Assembly (NCBI GenBank): GCA_026315105.1
Contig: CM048750.1
Span: 269,133,151-269,197,150 of the forward strand
Length of the DNA stretch: 64,000 nt
Source of the DNA: Locusta migratoria
Taxonomy: Eukaryota > Arthropoda > Insecta > Orthoptera > Acrididae
Direction: 5' to 3'
Positions within the stretch are counted from its first letter, which is position 1, and each line of letters starts with the position of its first letter. The translations under genes and the position numbers were made by a program. Of this stretch, positions 24,823 to 35,124 are shown piece after piece. The notes under the pieces are model-generated. The model saw only the letters and a list, made by a program, of their open reading frames with translations, did no database searches and was not told the origin of the DNA.

Positions 24823-24860
24823 ATACCTGAAGATGGCTCTAAAGCCGAAGTAGGTCGTAT
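24823..24860 (+). ncRNA. Hammerhead-ribozyme-like motif (degenerate stem III)
   Basis: Core CTGAAGA at 24827-24833, then T, then stem II GGCT/AGCC (24835-24838 with 24843-24846, loop CTAA), then GAA at 24847-24849, a hexamer GTAGGT at 24850-24855 and C at 24856. Stem I pairs ATAC (24823-24826) with GTAT (24857-24860) perfectly. The geometry is type I with a minimal stem III, as established for Penelope-like elements. Here the expected ACnnGT hexamer is altered, so cleavage activity is doubtful. A longer outer match also exists (TACGACC near 24809 with GGTCGTA at 24853). Confidence 0.5.
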
Positions 24861-24910
24861 AGTGTAATAAATATACTTGTATTTAAAGCAACACTTGGAA
24901 TTTTATTTCA

Positions 24911-25479
24911 TAAAATGCCAAAGGAATGATTAGCTGTTGTCTTGGTATGGACCCTTCGTGGTGCACATACGCCGCTCAAATTTGTATTGAGCAATCTATA
25001 AACAGCCTCGAGGTTTTCAAACGTTGATATCGTACTGAACATTATGGGTGTAAACATTCTCTATTAAAGGGCACACAATGCGCTTATATGTCTTTTGGCG
25101 TAAGACGTTGAAATCACTGTCAATACATCTGCAATCCCCCAGGCAGTACCTGCCGTCACGGCATCAAAATCGACGTCATCTTTCCATGCGTACAAATTTT
25201 TATCCGTCACAGTATTTGTTTTACTCGACAATTGCGTAATGAAATTCCAGTACAAAAAACCGTAGTTTATATTAGGCCTTATTGACTCAATTTTTATGCG
25301 AAACGTCTTCCTTTTTTTTTTCGTTCCTCTAACATAAGTTGTTCTGCCCCTATAAATAAAGAAAAGCAGAGGTGCTGTCGTTGACGGGAACCCGATGAGG
25401 ACAACAGACTTACTAGCTTTTGGACTTATTTTTTTCGAGCTGAAGTACTAATATGAAACACCTATAGAGATATACATAC
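24911..25479. other. AT-rich stretch, nothing recognised
   Basis: No coding pattern or repeat partner found. It follows the TTGTATTTAAAGCAACAC sequence beyond the hammerhead-like motif. Confidence 0.4.
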
Positions 25480-25939
25480 ACATACACATACACATAAAAA
25501 CACGGTCTAATACACAACACTCTTGTCATCGGATGTCCTAGATGATTCTAACAAGGAGACCAAACGGATAACGGAGTTTATAATTGTTATATTTATGGTA
25601 CGTGAAGTTCAGAACTTAAATAACAATCACCCAAAGCCAATCGACTAAACACTAAAAAAAATTCTGGAGAAAATCAATTTTGAAGTTTAGCAAAATACAC
25701 GTATGTACCAATAATTAAAACCGTTGCAGCTGCTGTCGGTGTAGCTGAGGTGGTAGAGCCGGCCGCGGTGGCCGAGGATACTGAGGCGCTCCAGTCACGG
25801 TCTGCACGGCCACTACGGTCGGGGGTTCGAATCCCCCCTCGGGCATGGATATTTGTGCCGTCCTAGTTCGTAAGTAGTTTGTAAGTTTAGGGACTGATGA
25901 CCCTGTAGTTAAGTCCCATAGACTATACAAACGTTTGAA

Positions 25940-25970
<31 letters not shown>

Positions 25971-26636
25971 GGAGGTGGTAGCGTTCTGGCACCACAACCA
26001 TAGAGCCGGTAGTTTGATTCCTCCTGGGACGGATATTCTCTTCCTTTTAGTTTTCGAATTCAGTTATAGAAAACATTTTGGGATCTCTAATTCCACGTGT
26101 TGTTTCAGTTTTTGTTTTTGTGTATGTAGACGAGCTGAACACCTTGTCAAGTAAAACGATGGTAGAGTAGGTTAGCTGATTCGAAAGCCATTAGTAGCTA
26201 GAAGATAAGTTTCCAAAAACAGTGTCGTATCTTTTTACAAACAAAACAATCGAAGACTGTAAAAAATATATTTTTTTTTATCGAAACCATCATTATTAAT
26301 AACCTACAAAATATAGAAAATTACGAACAAGCAAAAATACGTGCACTTTTCGTAAAAATTACCATTAGATATTCAAATTGTGTAAGTATTAGAATACAAA
26401 GAATAAAAAACCTGCTATGACAGGAGTCGAAACACTGACCCTACGATTGTGAAGCCAGAACGCTTCCATCTAAGCTACAGCGCCAGATGCTGCATATGGT
26501 TAAATGATTGATACTTATGGTTACTTGCAAAACTTCAGTCGGTTTTCTAGAAAAAGGTCTAGAAGTTGCGTCGAGTGGCTTTGGTTGATTGGTAATTGAG
26601 TTCTGAACTTCACGTACCACACACACATACACATAC
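25480..26636. repeat. Inverted pair of tRNA-containing elements (about 1.15 kb)
   Basis: The outer arms match in inverted orientation. Left is ACATACACATACACAT (25480-25495), then TACGTGAAGTTCAGAACTTA (from about 25598) and AAAGCCAATCGACTA. Right is the complement, AGTGGCTTTGGTTGATTGG, GAGTTCTGAACTTCACGTA and CACATACACATACAC (26575-26636). Each arm carries a tRNA-like head in mirror orientation: left at about 25733-26030, split by a SINE; right at 26421-26490 on the minus strand, with GTAGCTTAGATGGAAGCG and GTGTTTCGACTCC. Two copies of one tRNA-related element therefore sit inverted to each other. Confidence 0.6.
25757..25971 (+). repeat. tRNA-derived SINE (main family) with long T tail
   Basis: Full SINE body from CCGGCCGCGGTGGCC with intact B box GGGTTCGAATCCC, ending in a run of about 30 T (25942-25970). 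The target duplication GAGGTGGTAG lies at 25747-25756 and 25972-25981. It splits the D-arm part of the older tRNA-like head in the left arm of the inverted pair. Confidence 0.92.
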
Positions 26637-27189
26637 ACGCCTCTTATCAAAGACGGACATCTGTAGTTTGCCAGAAACTGTGATAAACGTCATTTTTTAC
26701 TGCGATACGTAGAGCAAATATGTTTACAGGCTGATTTGAGCATTATCAACTTTAACGCTCGAGGATTTATACCTGGAAGTGGCTAATATCAATTTGATTA
26801 CTCAAGCACCTTCAAATACAGATGTCCATCTTTGAAACCAAAACGTGTAGGTGTCCGCTTTTGATATGAACACGTTTTCAAATGTCCGTTGTTGATACAC
26901 AGAGATTCGCTTACTGCTGACGAGAATCTTCTACTGGTGTATAATCTGGGAAATTATAGGAATATCGACATAAAATGAAAAATATTAAATTTTGAACTCT
27001 ATTACATATTGGAAAAAATGAAGATTGCAATAATCATAATAATCTTCTTAATTTTATATACAAAATGAAATGTTACGTTTACAGTAATTTGAATAGTAAT
27101 AAAACTCTTTGTATTTCTGAAGTTACTATAATGTGTGGAAATTCCCCAGCAACTTAAAATTTTAGTTTATATTTCAAGATGAGTATCTA
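26637..27189. other. AT-rich stretch with a recurring short block
   Basis: Contains GTGTCCGCTTTTGATATGAA near 26856, which recurs as GTGTCCGCTTTTGATGTGAA near 28172 and GTGTCCGCTTTTGAAGTGAA near 32108. At 26744 ATCAACTTTAACG also recurs near 28197 (GTCAACTTTAACG) and 32130. These flank the broken ORF below and may mark its element's ends. Confidence 0.45.
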
Positions 27190-27975
27190 ATTTCAAATTG
27201 ACATTAAAAAGAGACAATCGCCAAAATCGCTGTTCTCGATTTCACATTCACACTGATCGTCAGCCAGATCTGAGTGACAATTTGGTCCCTGTAGTAATTT
27301 TTTATACCACTCAAGAGTGGGAAGAGTCTTCCAGGTATCTCCAAAATGTTTTGTTAGCAACTTCTCAACATCTCGAAGTTTTTTTGCCTTCATTGGTACA
27401 CCAATTGTAACAGTCTGAGGATTTATATTTTCTGGTTGGTTGTTCACTCTGTAGTTTGATCTCTGCTACCACTTCTAAATACGCAAGTTCACCTTGGACC
27501 ACAATATTGCGTGTCTTCATTTTCCGGAAAATTATCCGCTTACATGTTGACATTTTGAAATGGTGCTGAGATGCTGTCTTTATATGCTCTCTTGCTTCTT
27601 GCTTCCAGTCTTGAGGTACCCATCCTCTTCCGAGTAGTTTTACTGTTCCACACTTCTAAAAAACTGTATGATATTCTTCTTTGTTAATGATGGGGCCCTT
27701 TTTTCTTAAATTTCTTTCTATTAGGCCGAACTATCTGAAACTAAGAAAGAGTGGTTAGATTTTTCCGTAAACATCCTTACGTTATTTCTGACATCGAACT
27801 TCTTTCCAACAAGTAATAATTTCGTACAACACACCTTACAATAGAACAGTGTAGCTTACAAGCTAGTGTTAGCTTTGTGTCTTTCAATGTTTATTTTCCA
27901 CTTTTCAGGTTGTCTCAACCGCTTCCTAACTTTTCCTTTGGGCGCTGGTGATATATTACGTTCCATTTCACTCGC
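27190..27975 (-). pseudogene. Broken multi-segment ORF of unknown insect family, possibly element-borne
   Basis: On the minus strand three coding-like segments occur in shifting frames. The first (27860-27975) reads APKGKVRKRLRQPEKWKINI, a basic stretch. The middle (27365-27640) has GRGWVPQDWKQEAREHIK and HFKMSTCKRIIFRKM, then NIVVQGELAYLEV. The last (27193-27447) has GVPMKAKKLRDVEKLLTKHF and LPTLEWYKKLLQ. Composition and Lys/Trp-rich blocks look genuinely coding. Stops and frameshifts break it. I recall similar uncharacterised insect proteins but cannot name a family. The short repeats on both sides (near 26.8 and 28.2 kb) suggest it may travel as part of an element. Confidence 0.45.
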
Positions 27976-28214
27976 TTTAAGATGGTTATTAGTGATAATA
28001 CTTTAAAAAATTATTGAAAAACGTAAGTACGGGCTAATACGTCTTAGTACCTGGCACATACTGTCGCCACGTCTGATTTTCGCAGTCATGTGATCATATA
28101 CTGTGTTCCCATTAATGGTGCACACTGCTTTATTCAACAGGCGTCCGAATTTGATATCAAGCTCTTATGTAGGTGTCCGCTTTTGATGTGAACAGTCAAC
28201 TTTAACGTGTGATT

Positions 28215-29800
28215 CTACATCTACATACATACTCCGCAATCCGTTGTAAGGTGCGTGGCGGAGGGTACACTCTACCACTACTAGGCATTTCCTCTCCTTC
28301 TCCACTCCAAAATAGAACGAGGGAAAAAAGAATGCCTATATGCCTCCGGACGAGCCTTAATTTCTATTATTTTGTCATTGTGATCACTATGCGAAGTAGG
28401 CGGCAGGAAGATCGCACTACACTCTGATTCAAATTCCGGCCCTCTAAATTTCCTCAATAGAATTTCAAGAAAAGAACATCGTCTTTCCTCCAACGATCCC
28501 CAATTGAGTTCCCGGAGCATTTCCGTGACACTCGCGCATTGGTCGAACCTACCGGTAACAAATCTAGCTGCTCGCCTCTGAACCGCCTCTATGTCTTCCA
28601 TTAAACTGATCTGTTGCGGGTCCCAAACACTTGAGCAATACTCAAGACGTGGTCGTACAAGCGTTCTAGACGCGGTCTCCTTTACAGGTGAAGTACATCT
28701 TCCCAAAATTCTCCCAATAAACCGAAGACGGCTGTCCGCGTTACAACTGTCCTTAAATGTTCGTTCCATTTCATATCGCTTTGCAATGTTACGCCTAAAT
28801 ATTTGAACGACGCGACAGTATCAAGAAGCTCACTACTAATGCTGTATTCGAAGATTATAGGATTGTTTTTCCTACTCATGCGCATCACCTTACATTTTTC
28901 TACATTGAGAGCTAGATGCCATTCTTCGCACCAACTAGAAATTTTGCCTAAGTCATCCTGTATGCTATTACAGTCAAAGACGACACCCTCCCATACACCA
29001 CATCATCATCAGCAAACAGCCGCAAATTACAACTTACTCTGTCCATCAGATCATTCATATAGATAGAAAATAATAGCGGTCCTATTACACTCCTCTGGGG
29101 CACGCCTGACGATACATTCGTCTCTGATGAACACTCGACGTTGACAACAACGTACTGCGTTCTGTTACTTAGGAAGTCTTCCAGCCAGTCACAAGTCTGT
29201 GAACCTATTCCATAAGCTCGTATCTTCGTTAGCAGTCTGCAGAGTGGCACCGCGTCGAACGAAGTCGAGAAAAACACAAATTTACTATATTCGAACTACA
29301 AATATGCTCTAAAATTCTACATGAAACTGATGTCAACGATATTGGCCTGTAATTGTGTGGGTCATTTCTCTTTCCTTTCTTATAAACGGGAGTCACCTGC
29401 GCTTTTTTTCCAGTCACTTTGCGCTGAATTAAAGATTCGCGATAAATGGAAGCTAAGGAGGGGACTAATGCCGCAGAATAGTCTGTGTAAAACCGAACTG
29501 CTATTCCATCCGGACCAGCAGACGTTTTCGTATTTAGCTCTCTCAGCTGCTTCTCTACACCGGAAATACCTATTACTATGTCCCCCATTTCGGAATTAGT
29601 ACATTGATAAAATGATGGTACATTTGTGCGGTCCTCCTGCGTGAAAGATTTATTAAAGGTTAAATTTAGACCTTCAGCTTTCCGTTTGCTTTCTTCTATT
29701 ACTGCCGCGGAATGATCAACGAGTGACTGGACAGTGGGCTTTGACTCGCTTATTAAATTATCACAAGTTTGGGAAATGTTTGGGAAAAAACGGACTTCAC
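28215..29800 (-). pseudogene. Non-LTR retrotransposon (CR1/jockey-like), RT domain and 3' end
   Basis: Minus strand, 5'-truncated near 29800. Order of motifs: KSFTQEDRTNVPSFYQC near 29640; TSAGPDGI (29500-29530) and YRPISLTSVSCRILEHI (RT motifs 1-2); FDAVPLCRLLTKIRAYGIGS (about 29205-29260); SGVPQRSVIGPLLFSIYMND, with the usual Q-G changed to Q-R; catalytic LFADDDVVYG (intact FADD, about 29000). Then come MKWNEHLRTV, RPRLEYCSSVWDPQQISL (28580-28660) and the C-terminal SILEWRRRGNA. The 3' UTR ends at 28213-28235 with the TACATCTACATACA block. Several frameshifts separate the pieces. It is the best-preserved LINE here. Confidence 0.88.
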
Positions 29801-30578
29801 TAATGAAAACTTCCCTTATGATTGACTGCTAACTAAATTTCGACAATTAGGTCAGTTATCCAGGTTTGATATTAGGCTTCTTATGTATAAAATTTCTAAA
29901 ATCCGTCACCCTTGTGGTCTCTTTGTGTCTAACATTGGAGTGACGTAGTATTAAAAACGTGGAATGTTCCCGACTGGTGTCATCCTTCTCTGAAGTAATG
30001 TCAGATCAGAACGGCAGAAAATATTTCATTCCACCAGTCGTTCGATTGTTCGTTGTCTCTCACTTACGTTAAAACTGGCTACGGCTTGTTATATCGAGTG
30101 TACCGAATTACATCGAGTAAATTACTGAATGGCCCGTTTGTACTCTGAATGAATGTACTGCTGTGAGTAGTAATTTCTGACATGTTTTGTTCCAGTAGCA
30201 ATTATACGCCATTAAATGATATCATATTATTTTGTTTCGGTTATGCTCGCTTTTAAAGTGTACACATGTTCCGATCATCGTTGGCGATCGCATTTTGTTA
30301 CTGTTAATTTTTAGGGAACAAGAGATACATGTCCACCAAATGACAGCGACACGCTAATCGGCTCATTCATCAATACGGCATACAACCTTTTCACGCTCCC
30401 AGCCGCTGACAGATGGGGCCATCGTTAATGAATGCTTTATCAAGTGAAGCTCTCGCCTCAGGTAAATGAGCTGTATTATTCCTACGTTCGATGTTGCTAC
30501 ACATTAGAGGAGTATATTACGTCCTGTAGCGAAGTTATTACGTTGAATAATTTCTCATTTAGTCTGCTGCGTTCATGA
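29801..30578. other. No recognised feature
   Basis: Begins with a block (ATGATTGACTGCTAACTAAATTTCGACA near 29818; quoted in part as GACTGCTAACTAAATT) that recurs near 32188 inside the PLE array. The rest is unassigned. Confidence 0.4.
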
Positions 30579-30796
30579 CGTTATAATATTCAATTTTATT
30601 CTAAAATATTGCAAGTAACTGCAGCATCGGTTGTTGGTGATTTTTACAATATTCCACACCAAGCTTGATTCGGCATTTTTCTCATTTTCAAGAGTTCCTG
30701 GTTAATATTGATTGTTAAATTTACTTCAATGTTTTAATAATATATTCTATTTATATGTTTAATAACATAATCAACTGCAAGCATGAAACGTTATTA

Positions 30797-31311
30797 ATGA
30801 AGAAAATATCATAGCGTAATACAAAATATAGCAAATTCTCCCACAAACGAACAATCCAATAAGGACAGATACCTTTCCTCAGGTGTCTATAAACTACAAT
30901 GTCCCGAATGCCCAGTTGAATATATACGACATATAGGCCGGACTTTTAAAGTACGCCGGCCGCGGTGGCCGAGGGGATTGAGGCGCTCCAGTCACGGTCC
31001 GCACGGTCACTACGGTCGGGGGTTCGAATCCCCCCTCGGGCATGGATATTTGTGCCGTCCTTAGTTGTAAGTAGTTCATAAGTAGTTTGTAAGTTTAGGG
31101 ACTGATGACCCTGTAGTTAAGTCCCATAGACTCTACAAACATTTTTTTTTTTTAAGTACGTTTCACCGAGCATCTTCTTACGAAAAAAAGGCCAACTCAA
31201 AAAGCATTACCCTTTTGCGGAACATGCTAAAGCATCCGAACATCAACAGCCTATCATTGACAACATGCAAATTTTACACATTGCGCAGAAAGGACGGAAG
31301 CTTAATTTCAA
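30797..31311 (+). pseudogene. Penelope-like element GIY-YIG endonuclease, unit 1 (split by a SINE)
   Basis: Reads NEQSNKDRYLSS, GVYKLQCPECPVEYIRHIGR, then after the SINE KVRFTEHLLTKKRPTQ and further FAEHAKASEHQQPIIDNMQI with LHIAQKGRKLN. This is the GIY-YIG nuclease layout that PLE retroelements carry at the RT C-terminus: GVYKL start, zinc-finger-like CPEC, YIxxIGRxFKxRFxEH core. The catalytic regions are present, but the second G of YIG is changed (YIRHIG) and a frameshift separates the two halves. Truncated at 31311 by an antisense SINE. No RT domain is present upstream. Confidence 0.85.
30955..31153 (+). repeat. tRNA-derived SINE (main family) inside the endonuclease ORF
   Basis: Complete SINE from GCCGGCCGCGGTGGCC to a T-rich end. 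Short target duplication AAGTAC at 30949-30954 and 31154-31159. It is missing from unit 2, so it inserted after the tandem duplication. Confidence 0.9.
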
Positions 31312-31508
31312 ATCAAATCAAATGTTTGTACAGCTAATGGGACTTAACTACGGGGTCATCAGTCCCTAAACTTACAAACTACTTATGAACTACTTACGAA
31401 CTAGGACGGCACAAATATCTATGCCCGAGGAGGGATTCGAACCCCCGACCGTAGTGGCCGTGCTGCCGTGACTGGAGCGCCTCAGTCTCCTCGGCCACCG
31501 CGGCCGGC
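31312..31508 (-). repeat. tRNA-derived SINE, antisense, unit 1 copy
   Basis: Same orientation and flanks as the unit 2 copy at 33479-33676 (AATTTC on the left, TCATAATATTC on the right). No target duplication is visible, and the endonuclease ORF does not resume beyond it, so flanking sequence was lost. It predates the duplication. Confidence 0.9.
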
Positions 31509-31532
31509 TCATAATATTCAATTTTATTCTAA

Positions 31533-32973
31533 ACTAGCTGTAAACCCGGCATTGCCCGGGTGGTTATTTATCCTACACTCTCGTAGTCCACCTCCCATTG
31601 CCCCCTCTCCCTGCATTTACCTCTTTCTCTCCCATCTCTCAGCTCGTTTCCACCTTTCCCTCTCTTGGCAACGTTTTCTGCGAGGTACCCTCTGTCATGC
31701 ACCATACAAACATTTATGTACCAAGTGATCATCCTCTTGATTTAAAGGTCATGTGGCCATAAATTCATAAAGATTGGAGCAAAACTCTATCAGGAAAGTA
31801 AGTATTGTAGATCAAATCACACGTAACAATGCACTCGTTTCGAAGAATCCAATTACGAAATTCAACAATAATGATTGTAATAATATCACACAGCGATCGA
31901 TTGATGTAATGAGCGAAACGTCAAATCGTAAGTCAGTTCGAAGGTCGGAGGAAGGCAACGGCATACCACCTCCAAACAGGACCATGCCTAGTAAAGCACT
32001 GTGGTGTTCAAACCAATCTTCAGATTGTTGACTGCTTTACCTTTTTTTATTAAAAGAAAATTCTTTTTTACTGCTTTATTTATTATTGATATCAAGCTCT
32101 TATGTAAGTGTCCGCTTTTGAAGTGAACAGTCAACTTCAACGTGTGATATCACATTAACGCCAATTTTTGGGAAACTTCCTTTATGATCGACTGCTAACT
32201 AAATTTCGACAAAATCTCATGCTTATCCTTACAGAGAAAGAGCTGAAGACATTGTAGCACGCATAGACCAAAGATATGGTCTCTGGCATCACGTTTCGCT
32301 ATAGAGTCGCAAACGTCATCGCTGGCCTCCAGTCCGAAATTTTTTAAATAATTTGACGACTTTCAACCACCATATCTTCCATCCCCTTATAGCTATCGGC
32401 ATGGAACTGCTATGGTGTACAACGGGAGACTTCGGACGACAATTACACACAGACCATTCGCTTGCTTTCCGTAGTTGTCGCTGCAGAGCGAAATATTAAC
32501 ACACACACACGTAGAATTTTATATACAGCAATAACTTTCCATCCCAATATACTGCACCCTTTTATCATTATCAACACTCAAGCAACAATGCAACCAATAA
32601 AACCATTTTCAAAGAGTAAATATAATTTTCAAAGGGTAATTATTGTTCCGCATTTCGCGTTAGATTCTTCAAATTACTAAATATCTATCAGATCACTATA
32701 AAACCTTCCTCAGGTATAATTTAGTAACTGTACAAATATTTAAGTCTCTGCGTCTTGTCGTTTGGACGTGATAAGCGTACACCGAAAAGAGATTCACATT
32801 AATATATACCATTGATATATACAGATAAATAGCTATCCGATCGCCATAAAACCGTGCCTAAAGTCTCCTTCGGATAGACATTAGTAACTTTAAAAATGTT
32901 TATCTCTTTATGTCTTGTGGTTCAGACGTGATAAACGTACACCGAACAGACATTCACATTTATAGATATAGAT
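31533..32973 (+). repeat. ACTAGCTG-type repeat, unit 1
   Basis: Starts ACTAGCTGTAAACCCGGC and ends TATAGATATAGAT. The empty site is seen at 30595-30612, where TTCTAAA is followed directly by ATATTGCAAG; here TTCTAAA precedes the element and ATTGCAAG follows it. Contains CATGCACCATACA (as in 11661-12494), a copy of the dispersed repeat of 2215 (31940-32045) and blocks shared with 28170 and 29818. No ORF of note. Confidence 0.6.
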
Positions 32974-33164
32974 TATTGCAAGTAACTGCAGCATCGGTTG
33001 TGGGTGATTTTTACAATATTCCACACCAAGCATGCTTAGGCATTTTTCTCATTTTCAAGTGTTCCTGGTAAATATTGATTGTTAAATTTTTCTCTACTTC
33101 AATATTTTAATAATACATTTTATTTATATATTTAATAACGTAATCAACTGTAAGCCTGAAACGT

Positions 33165-33478
33165 CATTAATGAAGAAAATGTCATAACGTAATACAAAAT
33201 ATAGCAAATTCTCCCACAAACGAACAAGCCAATAAGCACAGATACCTTTCCTCAGGTGTCTATAAACTACAATGTCCCGAATGCCCAGTTGAATATATAC
33301 GACATATAGGCCGGACTTTTAAAGTACGTTTTACCGAGCATCTTCTTACGAAAAAAAGGCCAACTCAAAAAACATTAGCCTTTTGCGGAACATGCTAAAG
33401 CATCCGAACATCAACAGCCTATCATTGACAACATGCAAATTTTACATATTGTGCAGAAAGGACGGAAGCTAAATTTCA
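33165..33478 (+). pseudogene. Penelope-like GIY-YIG endonuclease, unit 2
   Basis: Uninterrupted by the first SINE, so the nuclease core is contiguous: GVYKLQCPECPVEYIRHIGR, then TFKVRFTEHLLTKKRPTQKT, then a frameshift, then FAEHAKASEHQQPIIDNMQI and VQKGRKLN. Same R in place of G in the YIG motif. It is cut at 33478 by the antisense SINE. It is a duplicate of unit 1 without the later SINE. Confidence 0.85.
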
Positions 33479-33676
33479 AATCAAATCAAATGTTTGTACA
33501 GCTTATGGGACTTAACTACGGGGTCATCAGTCCCTAAACTTACAAACTACTTATGAACTACTTACGAACTAGGACGGCACAAATATCTATGCCCGAGGAG
33601 GGATTCGAACCCCCGACCGTAGTGGCCGTGCTGCCGTGACTGGAGCGCCTCAGTCTCCTCGGCCACCGCGGCCGGC
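33479..33676 (-). repeat. tRNA-derived SINE, antisense, unit 2 copy
   Basis: Nearly identical to 31312-31508, including the shared change CCGTGCTGCCGTGACTGG, which confirms copying by segmental duplication rather than a second insertion. Confidence 0.9.
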
Positions 33677-33700
33677 TCATAATATTCAATTTTATTCTAA

Positions 33701-34931
33701 ACTAGCTGTAAACCCGGCATTGCCCGGGTGGTTATTTATCCTACACTCTCGTAGTCCACCTCCCATTGCCCCCTCTCCCTGCATTTACCTCTTTCTCTCC
33801 CATCTCTCAGCTCGTTTCCACCGTTCCCTCTCTTGGCAACGTTTTCTGCGAGGTACCCTCTGTCATGCACCATACAAACATTTATGTACCAAGTGATCTT
33901 CCTCTTGATTTAAAGGTCATGTGTGAAAAAAATTCATAAAGATTGGAGCAAAACTCTATCAGCAAAGTAAGTATTGTAGATCAAATCATACGTAAAAATG
34001 CACTCGTTTCGAAGAATCCAATCACGAAATTCAACAATAATGATTGTAATAATATCACACATAGATCGATTGATGTAATGCGCGAAACACCAAATCGTTT
34101 TCTTGATGAATTAAAATAATTTTTACTGCTTTATTTATTCTTATGTTTCCTTATTCTTATGCTTCTCCTTATAGAGAAAGAGCTGAAGACATTGTAGCAC
34201 TCATTGACCAAAGATATGGTCTCTGGCATCACGTTTCGCTGTATGTACCCTCCTTGCTATAGAATCGCAAACGTCATCGCTGGCCTTCAGTCCGAAATTA
34301 TTTAAATAATTTGACGACTTTCAACCACCATATCTTCCATCCCCTTATAGCTATCGGCATGGAACTGCTATGGTGTACAACGGGAGACTTCGGACGACAA
34401 TTACACACAGACCATTCGCTGGCTTTCTGTAGTTGTCGCTGCAGAGCGAAATATTAACACACACACACGTAGAATTTTATATACAGCAATAACTTTCCAT
34501 CCCAATATACTGCACCCTTTTATCATTATCAACACTCAAGCAACAATGCAACCAATAAAACCATTTTCAAAGAGTAAATATAATTTTCAAAGGGTAATTA
34601 TTGTTCCGCATTTCGCGTTAGATTCTTCAAATTACTAAATATCTATCAGATCACTATAAAACCTTCCTCAGGTATAATTTAGTAACTGTACAAATATTTA
34701 AGTCTCTGCGTCTTGTCGTTTGGACGTGATAAGCGTACACCGAAAAGAGATTCACATTAATATATACCATTGATATATACAGATAAATAGCTATCCGATC
34801 ACCATAAAACCGTGCCTAAAGCCTTCTCCGGATAGACATTAGTAACTTTAAAAATGTTTATCTCTTTATGTCTTGTGGTTCAGACGTGATAAACGTACAC
34901 CGAACAGACATTCACATTTATAGATATAGAT
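33701..34931 (+). repeat. ACTAGCTG-type repeat, unit 2
   Basis: Same start (ACTAGCTGTAAACCCGGC) and end (TATAGATATAGAT) as unit 1, shorter because the 31935-32220 sequence is absent. The short phrase ACGTGATAAACGTACACCGA near the end is present in both. Confidence 0.6.
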
Positions 34932-35124
34932 CATTGCAAGTAACTGCAGCATCGGTTGTTGGTGATTTTTACAATATTCCACACCAAGCTTGCTTCGGCA
35001 TTTTTTTCATTTTCAAGTGTTACTGGTTAATATTGATTGTTAAATTTTTTCTCGATATCAATATTTTAGTAACACATTTTATTTATTTATTTAATAACAT
35101 AATCAACTGTATGCATGAAACGTT

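Larger units (their letters stand above)
30579..34931 (+). repeat. Tandem duplication of a Penelope-like element fragment with its insertions
   Basis: Three copies of the block TTGCAAGTAACTGCAGCATC start at about 30607, 32975 and 34932. Units one and two share the same GIY-YIG segment, the same antisense SINE and the same ACTAGCTG element in the same order. The unit lengths (about 2,368 and 1,957 bp) differ by a SINE (about 200 bp) and a further segment of about 200 bp (31935-32220) found only in unit one. Shared insertions mean the duplication happened after them. The third copy lacks the SINE and runs on into the PLE 3' end. Confidence 0.8.
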
